Assembly: GCA_030584025.1 (NCBI GenBank)
Contig: CP129487.1
Coordinates: forward strand, 806,001 to 870,000
Direction of reading: 5' to 3'
Source: Cyclobacteriaceae bacterium
Lineage (GTDB): Bacteria > Bacteroidota > Bacteroidia > Cytophagales > Cyclobacteriaceae
Length of the DNA stretch: 64,000 nucleotides
Of this stretch, positions 36,559 through 44,907 are shown piece after piece (positions within the stretch are counted from its first letter, which is position 1; each line of letters opens with the position of its first letter). The position numbers and the translations under genes were made by a program. The notes below the pieces were generated by a model. The model was given only the letters and a program-made list of their open reading frames with translations, was not told where the DNA came from and did no database searches.

Positions 36559-37413
36559 ATGAAAAAAATACTCGTTCCCACCGATTTCTCTAAAGAAGCT
36601 CAAACCGCGGCTGAAGTAGCCAGTGGTATTGCGCGGAAGTCAGGTGCGCAATTGATATTACTGCATGTAATTGAAGAAGGATCAAAGGAATCGTTTAAAG
36701 TAACCGGTGAAGTTGCGTATGCGGACATGGAAGATAAACTCTTCACCATGAAACTGATTGAACGTACACGCAAACAAATGGAACGATTTGCCGAAAGTTC
36801 TTTCTTTTCAGGTGTTAAGGTAATTCAGGAATTGCGTATGGGTTCTCCCTATCATGGCATGCGGGCCATCATTACCGAGCATAAGGTGGATCTGGTGGTA
36901 ATGGGAACAGCCGGTAAGTCGAACCTGACCGAAATGATTATCGGATCGAATACGGAGAAGGTGGTTCGCCATGCGCATTGCCCGGTGTTAACCATTCAAA
37001 AGAAACCTGTTCGTTCAGAGTTTAAGAATATTGTATACGCCACTTCCATGAGCAAAGATGAAGAAGTGTTTTCACGAATTGTGAAAAAGGCACAAACCAT
37101 GTATGATTCAACCATTCACCTGGTGCGCATCAACACACCTGGTAATTTTCAGCGCGATGCAGTGGTGAAGAAATACATGAACGACTTTGCCAAGAAATTA
37201 CAATTGAAAAATTATACGGTTAACGTATTCAACGATATTACCGAAGAAGAAGGCATTATTTATTTTGCGGAAAGCATCAATGCCGACATGATTGCGATGG
37301 CCACTCACGGTCGCACCGGTTTTGCACATGTGCTGGCCGGTAGCATTGCTGAAGATGTGGTGAACCACAGCAAGCGCCCTGTGCTTACCTTTGTAGTAAA
37401 GCACCGGAAATAA
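36559..37413 (+). CDS. Tandem-domain universal stress protein
   Basis: 284 residues holding two UspA domains. The first (1-150) has VPTDFSKEAQTAAEVASGIA and the nucleotide loop GTAGKSNLTEMIIGSNTEKVVRHAHCPVL. The second (about 155-284) ends MATHGRTGFAHVLAGSIAEDVVNHSKRPVL; both loops match the ATP-binding form. A -7-like TAATTTTA lies at 36529-36536. UspA proteins of this type are often under low-oxygen control. Confidence 0.93.
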   Translation: MKKILVPTDFSKEAQTAAEVASGIARKSGAQLILLHVIEEGSKESFKVTGEVAYADMEDKLFTMKLIERTRKQMERFAESSFFSGVKVIQELRMGSPYHGMRAIITEHKVDLVVMGTAGKSNLTEMIIGSNTEKVVRHAHCPVLTIQKKPVRSEFKNIVYATSMSKDEEVFSRIVKKAQTMYDSTIHLVRINTPGNFQRDAVVKKYMNDFAKKLQLKNYTVNVFNDITEEEGIIYFAESINADMIAMATHGRTGFAHVLAGSIAEDVVNHSKRPVLTFVVKHRK

Positions 37414-37438
37414 AAGTGTAACGATTAAAATCAAACTC

Positions 37439-37468
37439 AGCCCGGGGGAATTTCTTTCGGGCTTTTTT
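37439..37468 (+). terminator. Intrinsic terminator after usp genes
   Basis: AGCCCG (37439-37444) pairs with CGGGCT (37458-37463), six T follow. The next gene starts two bases after the T run, so that gene must either be read through or have a promoter inside the terminator region. Confidence 0.85.
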
Positions 37469-37469
37469 C

Positions 37470-38249
37470 ATGAAAGATTATTACAGCATTTTGGGTGTAT
37501 CGCCTACTGCACATGCCAGCGATATAAAACGAGCCTATCGCAGGTTGGTGCAGCAGTTGCATCCCGACATCAATCCTGATCCGCAGGCAGCGGAATTAAT
37601 CAAAGCCGTGAATGAAGCCTATGATGTGTTGGGTGATCCGGCTAAACGTAGCGCGTACGATTATTCCTTACGAAATCCTTTCACCACCATTGTTGTGGAC
37701 GAAGCGCCACCACATCGCGATCGGGCATATCGAAGGCGAGGACCATATAAACCACCACCACCCAAAGGACCGAGTCACAGCGAAATGATTGCGTGGGTAA
37801 TGCCGTACCTGATTAATATTGCACGGGTTGGTTTAGGGGTTTGTCTCATTCTGTTGATTGATATTATGCTGCCAGCAAAGCGAATGGAGGATGCAATCCG
37901 GCATTTTTATGTTTCAGATACCGGTAGAGGCAATGCCACGATAATGGTTTCAGAATCCGGACGTGAATTGAAACTAAGGCGAGAAGATTTTGTGGGCACA
38001 CAGGCTGGCGACCCGATAATTTTTGTTGAGACCAAGCTATTGAAAGAATTACTTCGTGTGGAAGGAGGAGAAGGCAGGATTATTTTGAATGATTTTGCTT
38101 CGCTGTATGATAATTTCCTTTTTCTCCCGCTGATTGTTGGATTTTGCTCATTGATGATCGTTTTTAAAATCGGTGCTGCTGAATTGCGGTTTAACATGGG
38201 CGTTGTGAATACATTCGTGCTTATCTTTACCATTATTCTGATGTTTTAG
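37470..38249 (+). CDS. J-domain (DnaJ-like) membrane protein
   Basis: 259 residues. J domain 1-66: YYSILGVSPTAHASDIKRAY, HPD in QQLHPDINPD, YDVLGDPAKRSAYDY. After a Pro-rich linker (PYKPPPPKGPSHSE) there are one membrane helix (about 108-128) and two at the C-terminus (about 212-258). No zinc domain. It probably recruits DnaK to the membrane. The ATG lies directly after the preceding terminator. Confidence 0.88.
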   Translation: MKDYYSILGVSPTAHASDIKRAYRRLVQQLHPDINPDPQAAELIKAVNEAYDVLGDPAKRSAYDYSLRNPFTTIVVDEAPPHRDRAYRRRGPYKPPPPKGPSHSEMIAWVMPYLINIARVGLGVCLILLIDIMLPAKRMEDAIRHFYVSDTGRGNATIMVSESGRELKLRREDFVGTQAGDPIIFVETKLLKELLRVEGGEGRIILNDFASLYDNFLFLPLIVGFCSLMIVFKIGAAELRFNMGVVNTFVLIFTIILMF

Positions 38250-38251
38250 TT

Positions 38252-38599
38252 ATGGCCAAGAAAAACGACTGGAAAAACCGCGAAGGGGTGGTGTACTCAA
38301 CATCATCCGACTTTAATTATAGCTACCAGCAGGATGATGAAGCCACTACCTTGCCACCCCAGCAACAACAATTAAAAGTACTGCTTGATAAAAGCGGAAG
38401 AGCCGGTAAACAGGTTACGTTGGTAACGGGTTTTGTTGGAGCCACTGCCGATTTGGAAACCTTGGGCAAAGCACTGAAGAATAAATGCGGTACCGGTGGC
38501 TCGGTGAAAGATGGTGAAATTATTATTCAAGGTGATTTCCGCGATCGTGTGGTGCAGATGCTGGTGAAGGATGGGTATAAAGCGAAGAGAGTAGGTTGA
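38252..38599 (+). CDS. SUI1/eIF1-like translation factor (YciH type)
   Basis: 115 residues. The C-terminal SUI1 fold is clear: GRAGKQVTLVTGF, LGKALKNKCGTGGSVKDGEIIIQGDFRDRV. The N-terminal 40 residues are polar and Gln-rich. Bacterial homologues (YciH) bind the ribosome and affect start selection. Two bases after the J-domain gene, so co-transcribed. Confidence 0.92.
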   Translation: MAKKNDWKNREGVVYSTSSDFNYSYQQDDEATTLPPQQQQLKVLLDKSGRAGKQVTLVTGFVGATADLETLGKALKNKCGTGGSVKDGEIIIQGDFRDRVVQMLVKDGYKAKRVG

Positions 38600-38620
38600 A
38601 TTTCAATCATCAAAAAGAAG

Positions 38621-38684
38621 TTAACCACACAAAACGTAGTACATACTTTTAGTTTTCTATGTACCTATGTTTCGTTGTGGTTAA
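38621..38684. repeat. Palindromic intergenic repeat (second ACATAG-type copy)
   Basis: TTAACCACACAAAACG (38621-38636) is complementary in its outer part to CGTTGTGGTTAA (38673-38684), with CTATGTACCTATG inside. Same end sequences as 7537-7612. Between convergent genes, so it could end both transcripts. Confidence 0.7.
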
Positions 38685-38711
38685 AATCTTGTTTTTTGTT
38701 CCGTAAAAATA

Positions 38712-39539
38712 TCAAGCACTCATTGCCACCTGATTTACCGTTGACTTCGACAGGTACTCATACCCCCGGTACAACACCAGTATTTCTACGATGATGGCCG
38801 GAACCATGATGATGTACGCGATGAAGAAAAAGATTACCGTAATCAACGCACAGCCAATAAGAATTTCCAGAATACCGGCCACACGCGACAACTCACCCAT
38901 ACCGTCCTGCAGCCGGATGAGTGCGATGCCAAATACAAAGGTGAGTGCTCCTGATACCGCAGCGGCAATCGAGTAAGGCAACCATAGTCGTTCTGTGTCA
39001 CCTGAGAAAAGGGTTACGCAATCCAATATTCCAATGCCAATTACAGCAGCCATCATCAGGTATGCGCCAATGGTAAGCAGTTTGTTCTCAAACAGTTTAC
39101 TCAACAGAATAAATCCTCTGGCAAATAGGGTGTAAGAAGCCATCATGACTACGGTAAGGCCTATGTATACCATGTTTAACCACGGTTCCCAATCCTGCTC
39201 TTTGGTTAGCCAGGCAATATCCAGGGCGCCTAAGCTGATTTCAACAGCCAGGTAAATGGCTCCGGCAATTACAGCGGTGAGCAGTACGCTACGACCGGAA
39301 TGTTCCAATTGTTCAGTTCTTGTTTCCATGTTAGTGGGTTTCGTTAAAAATGTGTCATACGATTCCCCCAGGGCTTCCAGCAAAATTTTCACGGTCGACA
39401 GGCGTGGCAGCACTTCCCCCGCTTCAATGCGTTGAATGGTGCGCACGCTCACATGACTTTTTTCTACCAGTTCTTCCTGGGTAAGGTTTCGTTCTTTGCG
39501 CAGGGCGGTTAAGCGCCTGCCGAGTTCGGGCTGTTGCAT
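38712..39539 (-). CDS. XRE-family regulator fused to membrane domain
   Basis: 275 residues: helix-turn-helix at 1-65 (LGRRLTALRKERNLTQEELV, SVRTIQRIEAGEVLPRLSTV) then about five to six membrane helices (from about 85 to 260). Such HTH-plus-membrane proteins are frequent in Bacteroidota; the signal is unknown. Single gene. Confidence 0.85.
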   Translation of the reverse strand: MQQPELGRRLTALRKERNLTQEELVEKSHVSVRTIQRIEAGEVLPRLSTVKILLEALGESYDTFLTKPTNMETRTEQLEHSGRSVLLTAVIAGAIYLAVEISLGALDIAWLTKEQDWEPWLNMVYIGLTVVMMASYTLFARGFILLSKLFENKLLTIGAYLMMAAVIGIGILDCVTLFSGDTERLWLPYSIAAAVSGALTFVFGIALIRLQDGMGELSRVAGILEILIGCALITVIFFFIAYIIMVPAIIVEILVLYRGYEYLSKSTVNQVAMSA

Positions 39540-39690
39540 TGTACAATACGGTTTAGCTGTGCAATGATACGGGTAATACCGCTTTGGGATAGCGTATTTA
39601 GCCCGTCACTTGCCCGTCATTTACAAAAAGCAGGAAAGCAAGAGAATGGAAGCTCTTTTTGCCTTTTAGATTATGTGGATTAAATAAAAA

Positions 39691-40146
39691 TCAAAGCACT
39701 GAAACCAAACCACCGATAACTATTGTCGGCTTCATGGTAACGGTCGATGTAATGGAGTTGGTAATCAGGCAGGCCGCTTCAGCTTTTTCCAGCACGCGCA
39801 GTGCCCTGGCCTGATCTTTTTCATGGGAAATAACCAATTGTGGTTCCAGCACTACTTCAGTCATTTTGTATTTACCATCAACCTGCTCCAGTTTTCCGCT
39901 GGCTTTGCAGGCAAAACTTTCAAATTCGAGTTTTGAATTTTCGGCAATGGCCAAAAAGGTGGTCATGAAACAGCTGCTAACGGCAGCGGTAAACAAATGC
40001 TCGGGCGACCAGATTTTTTCCACGCCTTTCGGGAAGGGCGGGGGCGTGGCTACTGGTAATGAATTTTCGAGTTCTTTACTGAAAAGTACGCCTTGACGAT
40101 CGTGTTGCCAGGAAAGATTGACGGTATAGGAATGTGATAAAGCCAT
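39691..40146 (-). CDS. OsmC/Ohr-family peroxiredoxin-like protein
   Basis: 151 residues. OsmC fold with two cysteines in AAVSSCFMTTFLA and EAACLITNSI, the usual pair reducing organic hydroperoxides; SPEHLFTAAVSSC is diagnostic. Cytoplasmic. Its promoter holds the perfect palindrome TGACTTAAGTCA, 48 bp upstream of the start. Confidence 0.9.
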   Translation of the reverse strand: MALSHSYTVNLSWQHDRQGVLFSKELENSLPVATPPPFPKGVEKIWSPEHLFTAAVSSCFMTTFLAIAENSKLEFESFACKASGKLEQVDGKYKMTEVVLEPQLVISHEKDQARALRVLEKAEAACLITNSITSTVTMKPTIVIGGLVSVL

Positions 40147-40162
40147 GATTGAAATGTTTTAA

Positions 40163-40205
40163 CAAAGAAACCATGGCTTGTATATAAGGAGTATGACTTA
40201 AGTCA
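40163..40205 (-). promoter_or_regulatory. osmC promoter with TGA-N6-TCA site
   Basis: TGACTTAAGTCA (40194-40205), perfect in all twelve bases, lies 33 bp, centre to centre, upstream (minus strand) of TTTCTTTG (40163-40170), one mismatch from TAnnTTTG. With flanks it reads TATGACTTAAGTCACA, near the E. coli Crp consensus. Confidence 0.55.
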
Positions 40206-40244
40206 CATTAAAGGATGTTTTTTGTCGGATTACTGTTAGAAAAA

Positions 40245-41015
40245 TCACCTGCCGTCAAACCACTCTTTAAAAGGATTCACTTTTTCGCGGCTTACGATTA
40301 TTTCCTTATCGAACTCCTGGGTCAGTGAAATTTTCAACCGGCTATTGGAATACATCATCACATCTTTAATGGCGTGAATATTCAAAATAAACGTTCGGTT
40401 TACCCGGTAAAATACGGCTGGGTCCAGCAGGTCTTCCAATGTTTCCAGGGTGTAGTCGACAATAAACTTTCGGTTTTGTGTGGTTACCAGGTACACATCG
40501 CGTCCATCGGCATAAAACAAACTGATCTGATCGGTAGTGATGGAGCGAATATGATCGCCCAGCTTAACCATGAATCGGTTTTTGTAATCTTTGGTTTTGT
40601 TGGAACTGAAAACATCACTTAACTGCCGCGTTTTAGAATCATTCCACTGCAATTGCTCGCGCAGGCTTTCTAATTTTTTCAGGCTGTTCGACAGATCGGT
40701 GAACGTAATGGGTTTTAACAAATAATCGATGCTGTTTACTTTAAAAGCATCCAGGGCAAATTCGTTGAAGGCGGTAATGAAAATAACGGGCTTGCGCACC
40801 TGCACCTGCTGAAAAATCTGAAAGCTCAGTCCATCCATGAGTTGAATGTCCATAAAGATCAAATCTACCTGCTCCTGATGATCTCGTAACCAGGCTACTG
40901 CATCGGCAACGCTGTTGAGGCGTGCGGCAATTACAGTTGCAGAGTCGTATTTGAGCAGGTATCGCTCCAGCTTTTCAGCGGCAGGTACTTCATCTTCAAT
41001 GATCAGAACATTCAT
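40245..41015 (-). CDS. LytTR-family response regulator
   Basis: 256 residues: receiver domain (1-120) with Asp in LIFMDIQLMDG and KPITF; LytTR DNA-binding domain (about 150-256) with FYRVNRTFILNIHAIKDV and VSREKVNPFKEWF. Last gene of a four-gene minus-strand set; two bases after the degenerate kinase. Confidence 0.93.
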   Translation of the reverse strand: MNVLIIEDEVPAAEKLERYLLKYDSATVIAARLNSVADAVAWLRDHQEQVDLIFMDIQLMDGLSFQIFQQVQVRKPVIFITAFNEFALDAFKVNSIDYLLKPITFTDLSNSLKKLESLREQLQWNDSKTRQLSDVFSSNKTKDYKNRFMVKLGDHIRSITTDQISLFYADGRDVYLVTTQNRKFIVDYTLETLEDLLDPAVFYRVNRTFILNIHAIKDVMMYSNSRLKISLTQEFDKEIIVSREKVNPFKEWFDGR

Positions 41016-41017
41016 TT

Positions 41018-42067
41018 TCAGGCAACTTCTTCCACAATGCGAACAACCGGAAATTTAACATAATTTTCTTCATAGGCTTTAACCTGAATCATGGGTTTAT
41101 CGCTATACAAGGTGTATGATTTCTGCAAGCGTAAAAAGGCCTGCAAACTGTGTTCATGTGCAAGCAGTTTATCGTTCAGTTTACTTTGAAGCACGAGGTA
41201 TTCTTGATCCTCCAGGTAGCAGGATATAACAAAAGTTTCGCGTGTATTGATAATGGTGTTTCGTACAAGGTTTTCTAAGGCAATAGGTAATGATCCCGGT
41301 ATAAGCACCAATGATTGTTGCGTTACTTCCGGATGAACCTGCAGTACCAATTGCCCTGCATATTTTTCATTTAACAAGCGCAATACATCACGCCCTGCTT
41401 CCAGTTCATCACTTACAGGAACAAATTCTTTATGACGATTGGTAAGCATGTAGCGATAGGTGGAGGCGAGACGGTCAATGTATTCCTCGGCTTTTTCGGT
41501 GTTGTGATACATCAAGCCGATGGTGCTCTCCAGGCTTTCATACAGCAGGTCGGGGTTGATATCATTTTTGAATTCAGTAATTTCCATCTCCAGCACTTCC
41601 TGCTGTTGTTTTTCGGATTGAAGTTTTAAGGTGTTTTCACGATTGAGGTAATAATTGCTATAGTATAAAACATTATACAAGAGAGCAGTAAAGGAGTAGA
41701 TGACGCAGAATATCAGCAATTGCGATTGCGAAATGCTGAACCCTACAACCCAGTTGAAATATTGGGTGAGGCCCAACGCTACCAGGCCAACACTGATTGC
41801 GGAGGAGGTTAGCACCTGAACCGGTATGGCAGAGGATTGCCAGGTTTCGGGTAAGTATTTTTCCACTAGTAAAATGGTAATGCGCACCGCTTCAAAAGAA
41901 AGAAACGTGAGGCCGATGCAGATATACACTTCCTGTCCGATGAATATTTCCTTAAGTTGGCTAAGGTTGTTATTGATCAGCAGAATCAGCAGGTATACAA
42001 TAACACCATACACTACAGGAGCAAGTAGCCGAAATAAAGGATGATGAATGAAGTACTTCTTTTTCAT
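41018..42067 (-). CDS. Degenerate LytS-type histidine kinase (pseudokinase)
   Basis: 349 residues: four membrane helices (about 15-33, 48-68, 84-104, 115-137), then the His_kinase-like region. The phosphoacceptor motif that should read NPHFLFN is NPDLLYE, with Asp173 in place of His. The ATP-binding N box is also altered (ENLVRNTIINT for ENAVKHN) and no Gly-rich box is evident. It keeps the fold (YIDRLASTYRYMLTN, LNEKYAGQLVL). So it cannot autophosphorylate by the known route. It overlaps the intact kinase by four bases and probably pairs with it as a sensor or regulator. Confidence 0.88.
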   Translation of the reverse strand: MKKKYFIHHPLFRLLAPVVYGVIVYLLILLINNNLSQLKEIFIGQEVYICIGLTFLSFEAVRITILLVEKYLPETWQSSAIPVQVLTSSAISVGLVALGLTQYFNWVVGFSISQSQLLIFCVIYSFTALLYNVLYYSNYYLNRENTLKLQSEKQQQEVLEMEITEFKNDINPDLLYESLESTIGLMYHNTEKAEEYIDRLASTYRYMLTNRHKEFVPVSDELEAGRDVLRLLNEKYAGQLVLQVHPEVTQQSLVLIPGSLPIALENLVRNTIINTRETFVISCYLEDQEYLVLQSKLNDKLLAHEHSLQAFLRLQKSYTLYSDKPMIQVKAYEENYVKFPVVRIVEEVA

Positions 42068-43161
42068 GAGGCTTGATTCAGCTGCTGACGTTGTATGACA
42101 GGCAACAATACGGTGTACTGCGCTTCATCTTTGATTTGAACAGGTTTTGATGTGAAGTACCGATAGCGTTGCCTAATATTTTCTAACCCGATTCGGGTAG
42201 AAGCGATCTTTGTTTTTGGTGTTTCTGTTTTTGTGTTAACTACTTTTAGTTGTGTATTGTCGATAGCAGAAATGTAGATGTACAAAGGCTGCTCGGCTGT
42301 TGCCGGATTATGTTTCACCGCATTTTCAACTAATAACTGAAGCGTAAGCGGGGGAATAACACTTAGCACCAGGTTGTTTGGAATATTAATTTCCACCTGT
42401 AACGACTGCTGAAACCGGATTCGCAACAGGTAGAAATAGGATTTTACAAACTCCAGTTCCTCCTGCAGGGTAACATACCGTTTACTTTGGGTAGCTAATA
42501 CATACTGATAGGTTTGTGCTAACCTGCGAATAAACTGTTCTGCCGTTTGTGGGTCATTATAGAGCAGGGAAGAGATTGTGTTTAAACTGTTAAACAGGTA
42601 ATGTGGACTCAACTGACTTTTCAATGCTTCAAATTGAAGTTCGAGTTGCTTTCGTTCTTGTTGTAATACATCTATCTGAATTACTGCATAATGCTTGTAA
42701 GAATAGAGCAACGAATAAATAACAGCATAAATAAAAGAGGCCACCAGCAACAGAATAGCAAGTTTCCAGGTAAGGTCATCGTCTTGAGCATTAAAGCCCT
42801 TCCATAAAATGGAAGTCTTTCCTGTTTCCGTGAGCAGCTTGCCAACCCCAATAAAAATACTGTACGATAAAAACGTATACCCGATGAATCCTGCAATAAA
42901 GCGAAGTGCGTAATTTCGTTGCCAGGAAATTACATGGTTGAGAAACCGGTTTAAATAATAGATGATGACTCCTGTCACTGCTCCGGTTAAGGCACTGATT
43001 AGAAAACCACTTGTATGGGTGAGATTTGGAAAGCTACCGGTTTCGCTGGTAAACAGGTAGCCGTACAATAAAATACCTGCAATGCTTGCCACTACGGCCG
43101 ATCCAATAATGCTTCGGATTTTCTCCTGCATAAATGTGCGCTGGATAAACTGGGTTTTCAT
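42064..43161 (-). CDS. LytS-type sensor histidine kinase (intact)
   Basis: 365 residues from ATG at 43161 (a TTG six codons upstream is unlikely and lies in the hairpin). Four membrane helices (about 20-36, 52-72, 86-106, 134-154). Phosphoacceptor His187 in SQLSPHYLFNSLN; LQLLVENAVKHN is the ATP-site N box; IGLENIRQRY follows. Works with the LytTR regulator at 40245. The start codon is preceded directly by a 14-bp inverted repeat. Confidence 0.92.
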   Translation of the reverse strand: MKTQFIQRTFMQEKIRSIIGSAVVASIAGILLYGYLFTSETGSFPNLTHTSGFLISALTGAVTGVIIYYLNRFLNHVISWQRNYALRFIAGFIGYTFLSYSIFIGVGKLLTETGKTSILWKGFNAQDDDLTWKLAILLLVASFIYAVIYSLLYSYKHYAVIQIDVLQQERKQLELQFEALKSQLSPHYLFNSLNTISSLLYNDPQTAEQFIRRLAQTYQYVLATQSKRYVTLQEELEFVKSYFYLLRIRFQQSLQVEINIPNNLVLSVIPPLTLQLLVENAVKHNPATAEQPLYIYISAIDNTQLKVVNTKTETPKTKIASTRIGLENIRQRYRYFTSKPVQIKDEAQYTVLLPVIQRQQLNQAS

Positions 43162-43197
43162 GGCAATCGAATGTACCAATTTTGTACATCGATTGCC
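43162..43197 (-). promoter_or_regulatory. Long inverted repeat touching the kinase start codon
   Basis: GGCAATCGA(A)TGTAC (43162-43176) is the complement of GTACATCGATTGCC (43184-43197) with one bulged base and a seven-base loop. It fills the 5' leader immediately before the ATG, where a ribosome would bind, and starts 11 bp beyond the stop of the upstream gene. No T run follows, so an operator or translation-control hairpin is more likely than a terminator. Confidence 0.6.
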
Positions 43198-43208
43198 ACT
43201 TTATTTTG

Positions 43209-44651
43209 TTAATCGATCGCGCGTATTGCTTTTCCGTAATAAGTTTCTGAGCTGATTCTTTTTGCTGCCTGACGGTAAGCGTCTTTTGTCTCGGTATCAC
43301 CCTGCCTTACAAGAGGAGCCAATCGGGTAAGCACGGTACTTTTATAATAGTCAGAACCCATGTTTTCCACGCCTTTGCAGATGCTGATGATCTGACTTTT
43401 AGTAAGCTGTTGTGATGACGCTTCCTGCAGCACCACCGATGTGTAATGATCCGATCCGATTCGTGTAGTGGCGGCTATCAGTTTTTTAAAATTTTCGTCC
43501 GACAACTTTTGGTTTCTCAAAATGGATTGAAGCACAGTTGAAGCGTAATGATCAGAGTTTACTGAATTTCCGGTAATGGTTAACACCTGGTTAAGTACGA
43601 CCTCATCAAGGTTAGCCTGATCGGTTAGTTTTCTTAATACGGTGGTCTTGTAATGATCAGAATTAACGGTAGCCGTTGATTCGATAATTTTTGCAATCAC
43701 ATTTTTGGATATGCCTCTTTTATCCAACATCTTATTTAATACCTGTGTACGATAGTGGTCGGAGCTAATACGACTGGAAATATTTGCTATATCAGTTAAT
43801 GACTCTTCTTTAATCTCTTGCTTATTCATTGTAGATGTTAGAACGGTCGATAGGTAATAATCCGACTTAATTGTAGCTGCAGACTCAAGAATTATTTTTA
43901 CCTGTTCGGGTGCTGAAGCGTATTTATTTAGAGCTTCCTTTAGCACATTTGATTTATAGTAATCGGATGATATGTTTTGTGTGCCTTTAAAGAATGCATC
44001 AGCTGCCTCATGTGTTACCATGAGTTTACCGATATTGCTTTGCAGTAAGTTAGCGAGGTAGTAATCGGAACTAATGCTTCCGCAAAGTCCGTTAATGACA
44101 GCGGGCAGCTCATTATTGGAAATGTTTTTATCGAGCAGGAGTTTTCCATAATGTGCTTTTACGTAATCACTCTTCATTGATTTGATTTCGCTAATCACAC
44201 CTGTTGCCCCTCCCTTGCGATAGAAACGGTTTACCCGACTAATGGCTCCTACCGTAGTGGTTCGCACAACCTCGGGAAGTATTTCAGCCAGCCAGTCGCG
44301 GCCAGCGGGCTCCCAATCCTTTTTGGTTCGGCCTTCGTAGTACTCCTTTTTTATGCGACCACCACCAAGCGGCTCTATTATAATAGCTCGTTTGCTTCCA
44401 AATACTGTTTTACTGATTTCCAGGTAACCGTCATCGGATATCGAACTGATGTCCCGATCATCATCCGTCACCTCAATCGTGCCCCGGTACTCAATATTAA
44501 AATCGGTAAAGCCGGTGTTGGTTCGCCACCGTTTGGTGCCGTTTATCGAGGTGGAAGAAGAGGTTTTTGTACTCGCCTCTTGTGCCGGAAGGGATAAGGA
44601 AAGGCTCAGAAGCGTCAGTATGAGAAATCGAAGAGTTACTTTGGCTGTCAT
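43209..44651 (-). CDS. Exported protein with nine 34-residue SDYY/SDHY repeats
   Basis: 480 residues. Signal peptide (LRFLILTLLSLSLSLPAQ). Residues 30-165: an adhesin-like beta region (NIEYRGTIEVTDDDRDISSIS, GYLEISKTVFGSKRAIIIE) and RDWLAEILPEVVRTTTVGA. From about 170, nine repeats of 33-35 residues, each opening with SDYY, SDHY or SDYV then xxxVL, for example SDYYKSNVL, SDHYKTTVL, SDHYASTVL, SDYYKSTVL. They should form pairs of helices in a solenoid. The 34-residue period equals that of TPR but the signature differs. Upstream of the two kinases and LytTR gene on the same strand, so it may bind a signal or the kinase sensor domains. Function not known. Confidence 0.85.
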   Translation of the reverse strand: MTAKVTLRFLILTLLSLSLSLPAQEASTKTSSSTSINGTKRWRTNTGFTDFNIEYRGTIEVTDDDRDISSISDDGYLEISKTVFGSKRAIIIEPLGGGRIKKEYYEGRTKKDWEPAGRDWLAEILPEVVRTTTVGAISRVNRFYRKGGATGVISEIKSMKSDYVKAHYGKLLLDKNISNNELPAVINGLCGSISSDYYLANLLQSNIGKLMVTHEAADAFFKGTQNISSDYYKSNVLKEALNKYASAPEQVKIILESAATIKSDYYLSTVLTSTMNKQEIKEESLTDIANISSRISSDHYRTQVLNKMLDKRGISKNVIAKIIESTATVNSDHYKTTVLRKLTDQANLDEVVLNQVLTITGNSVNSDHYASTVLQSILRNQKLSDENFKKLIAATTRIGSDHYTSVVLQEASSQQLTKSQIISICKGVENMGSDYYKSTVLTRLAPLVRQGDTETKDAYRQAAKRISSETYYGKAIRAID

Positions 44652-44907
44652 AGTTGTAATGCGTTTTACTATCGTTTACGGTGCAAGTATGGGGAATGGA
44701 TTTAACCCCGGGAACCATTCTGTAATGAACTGTAAATTGAATGTAGTGAACCGCTCAATTTGGGCATCTCCAGCCCTTCAAAACCCCGATTTTCAAAAAA
44801 TGAGGTACCACCAAATGTAAAAATCAACCACCCATGTATTCAGTTTGACAGACAGGTACAATCCCTATATCTTGCCCTCTCAGTTCCTAATCTTAAACTT
44901 ATTGTTC

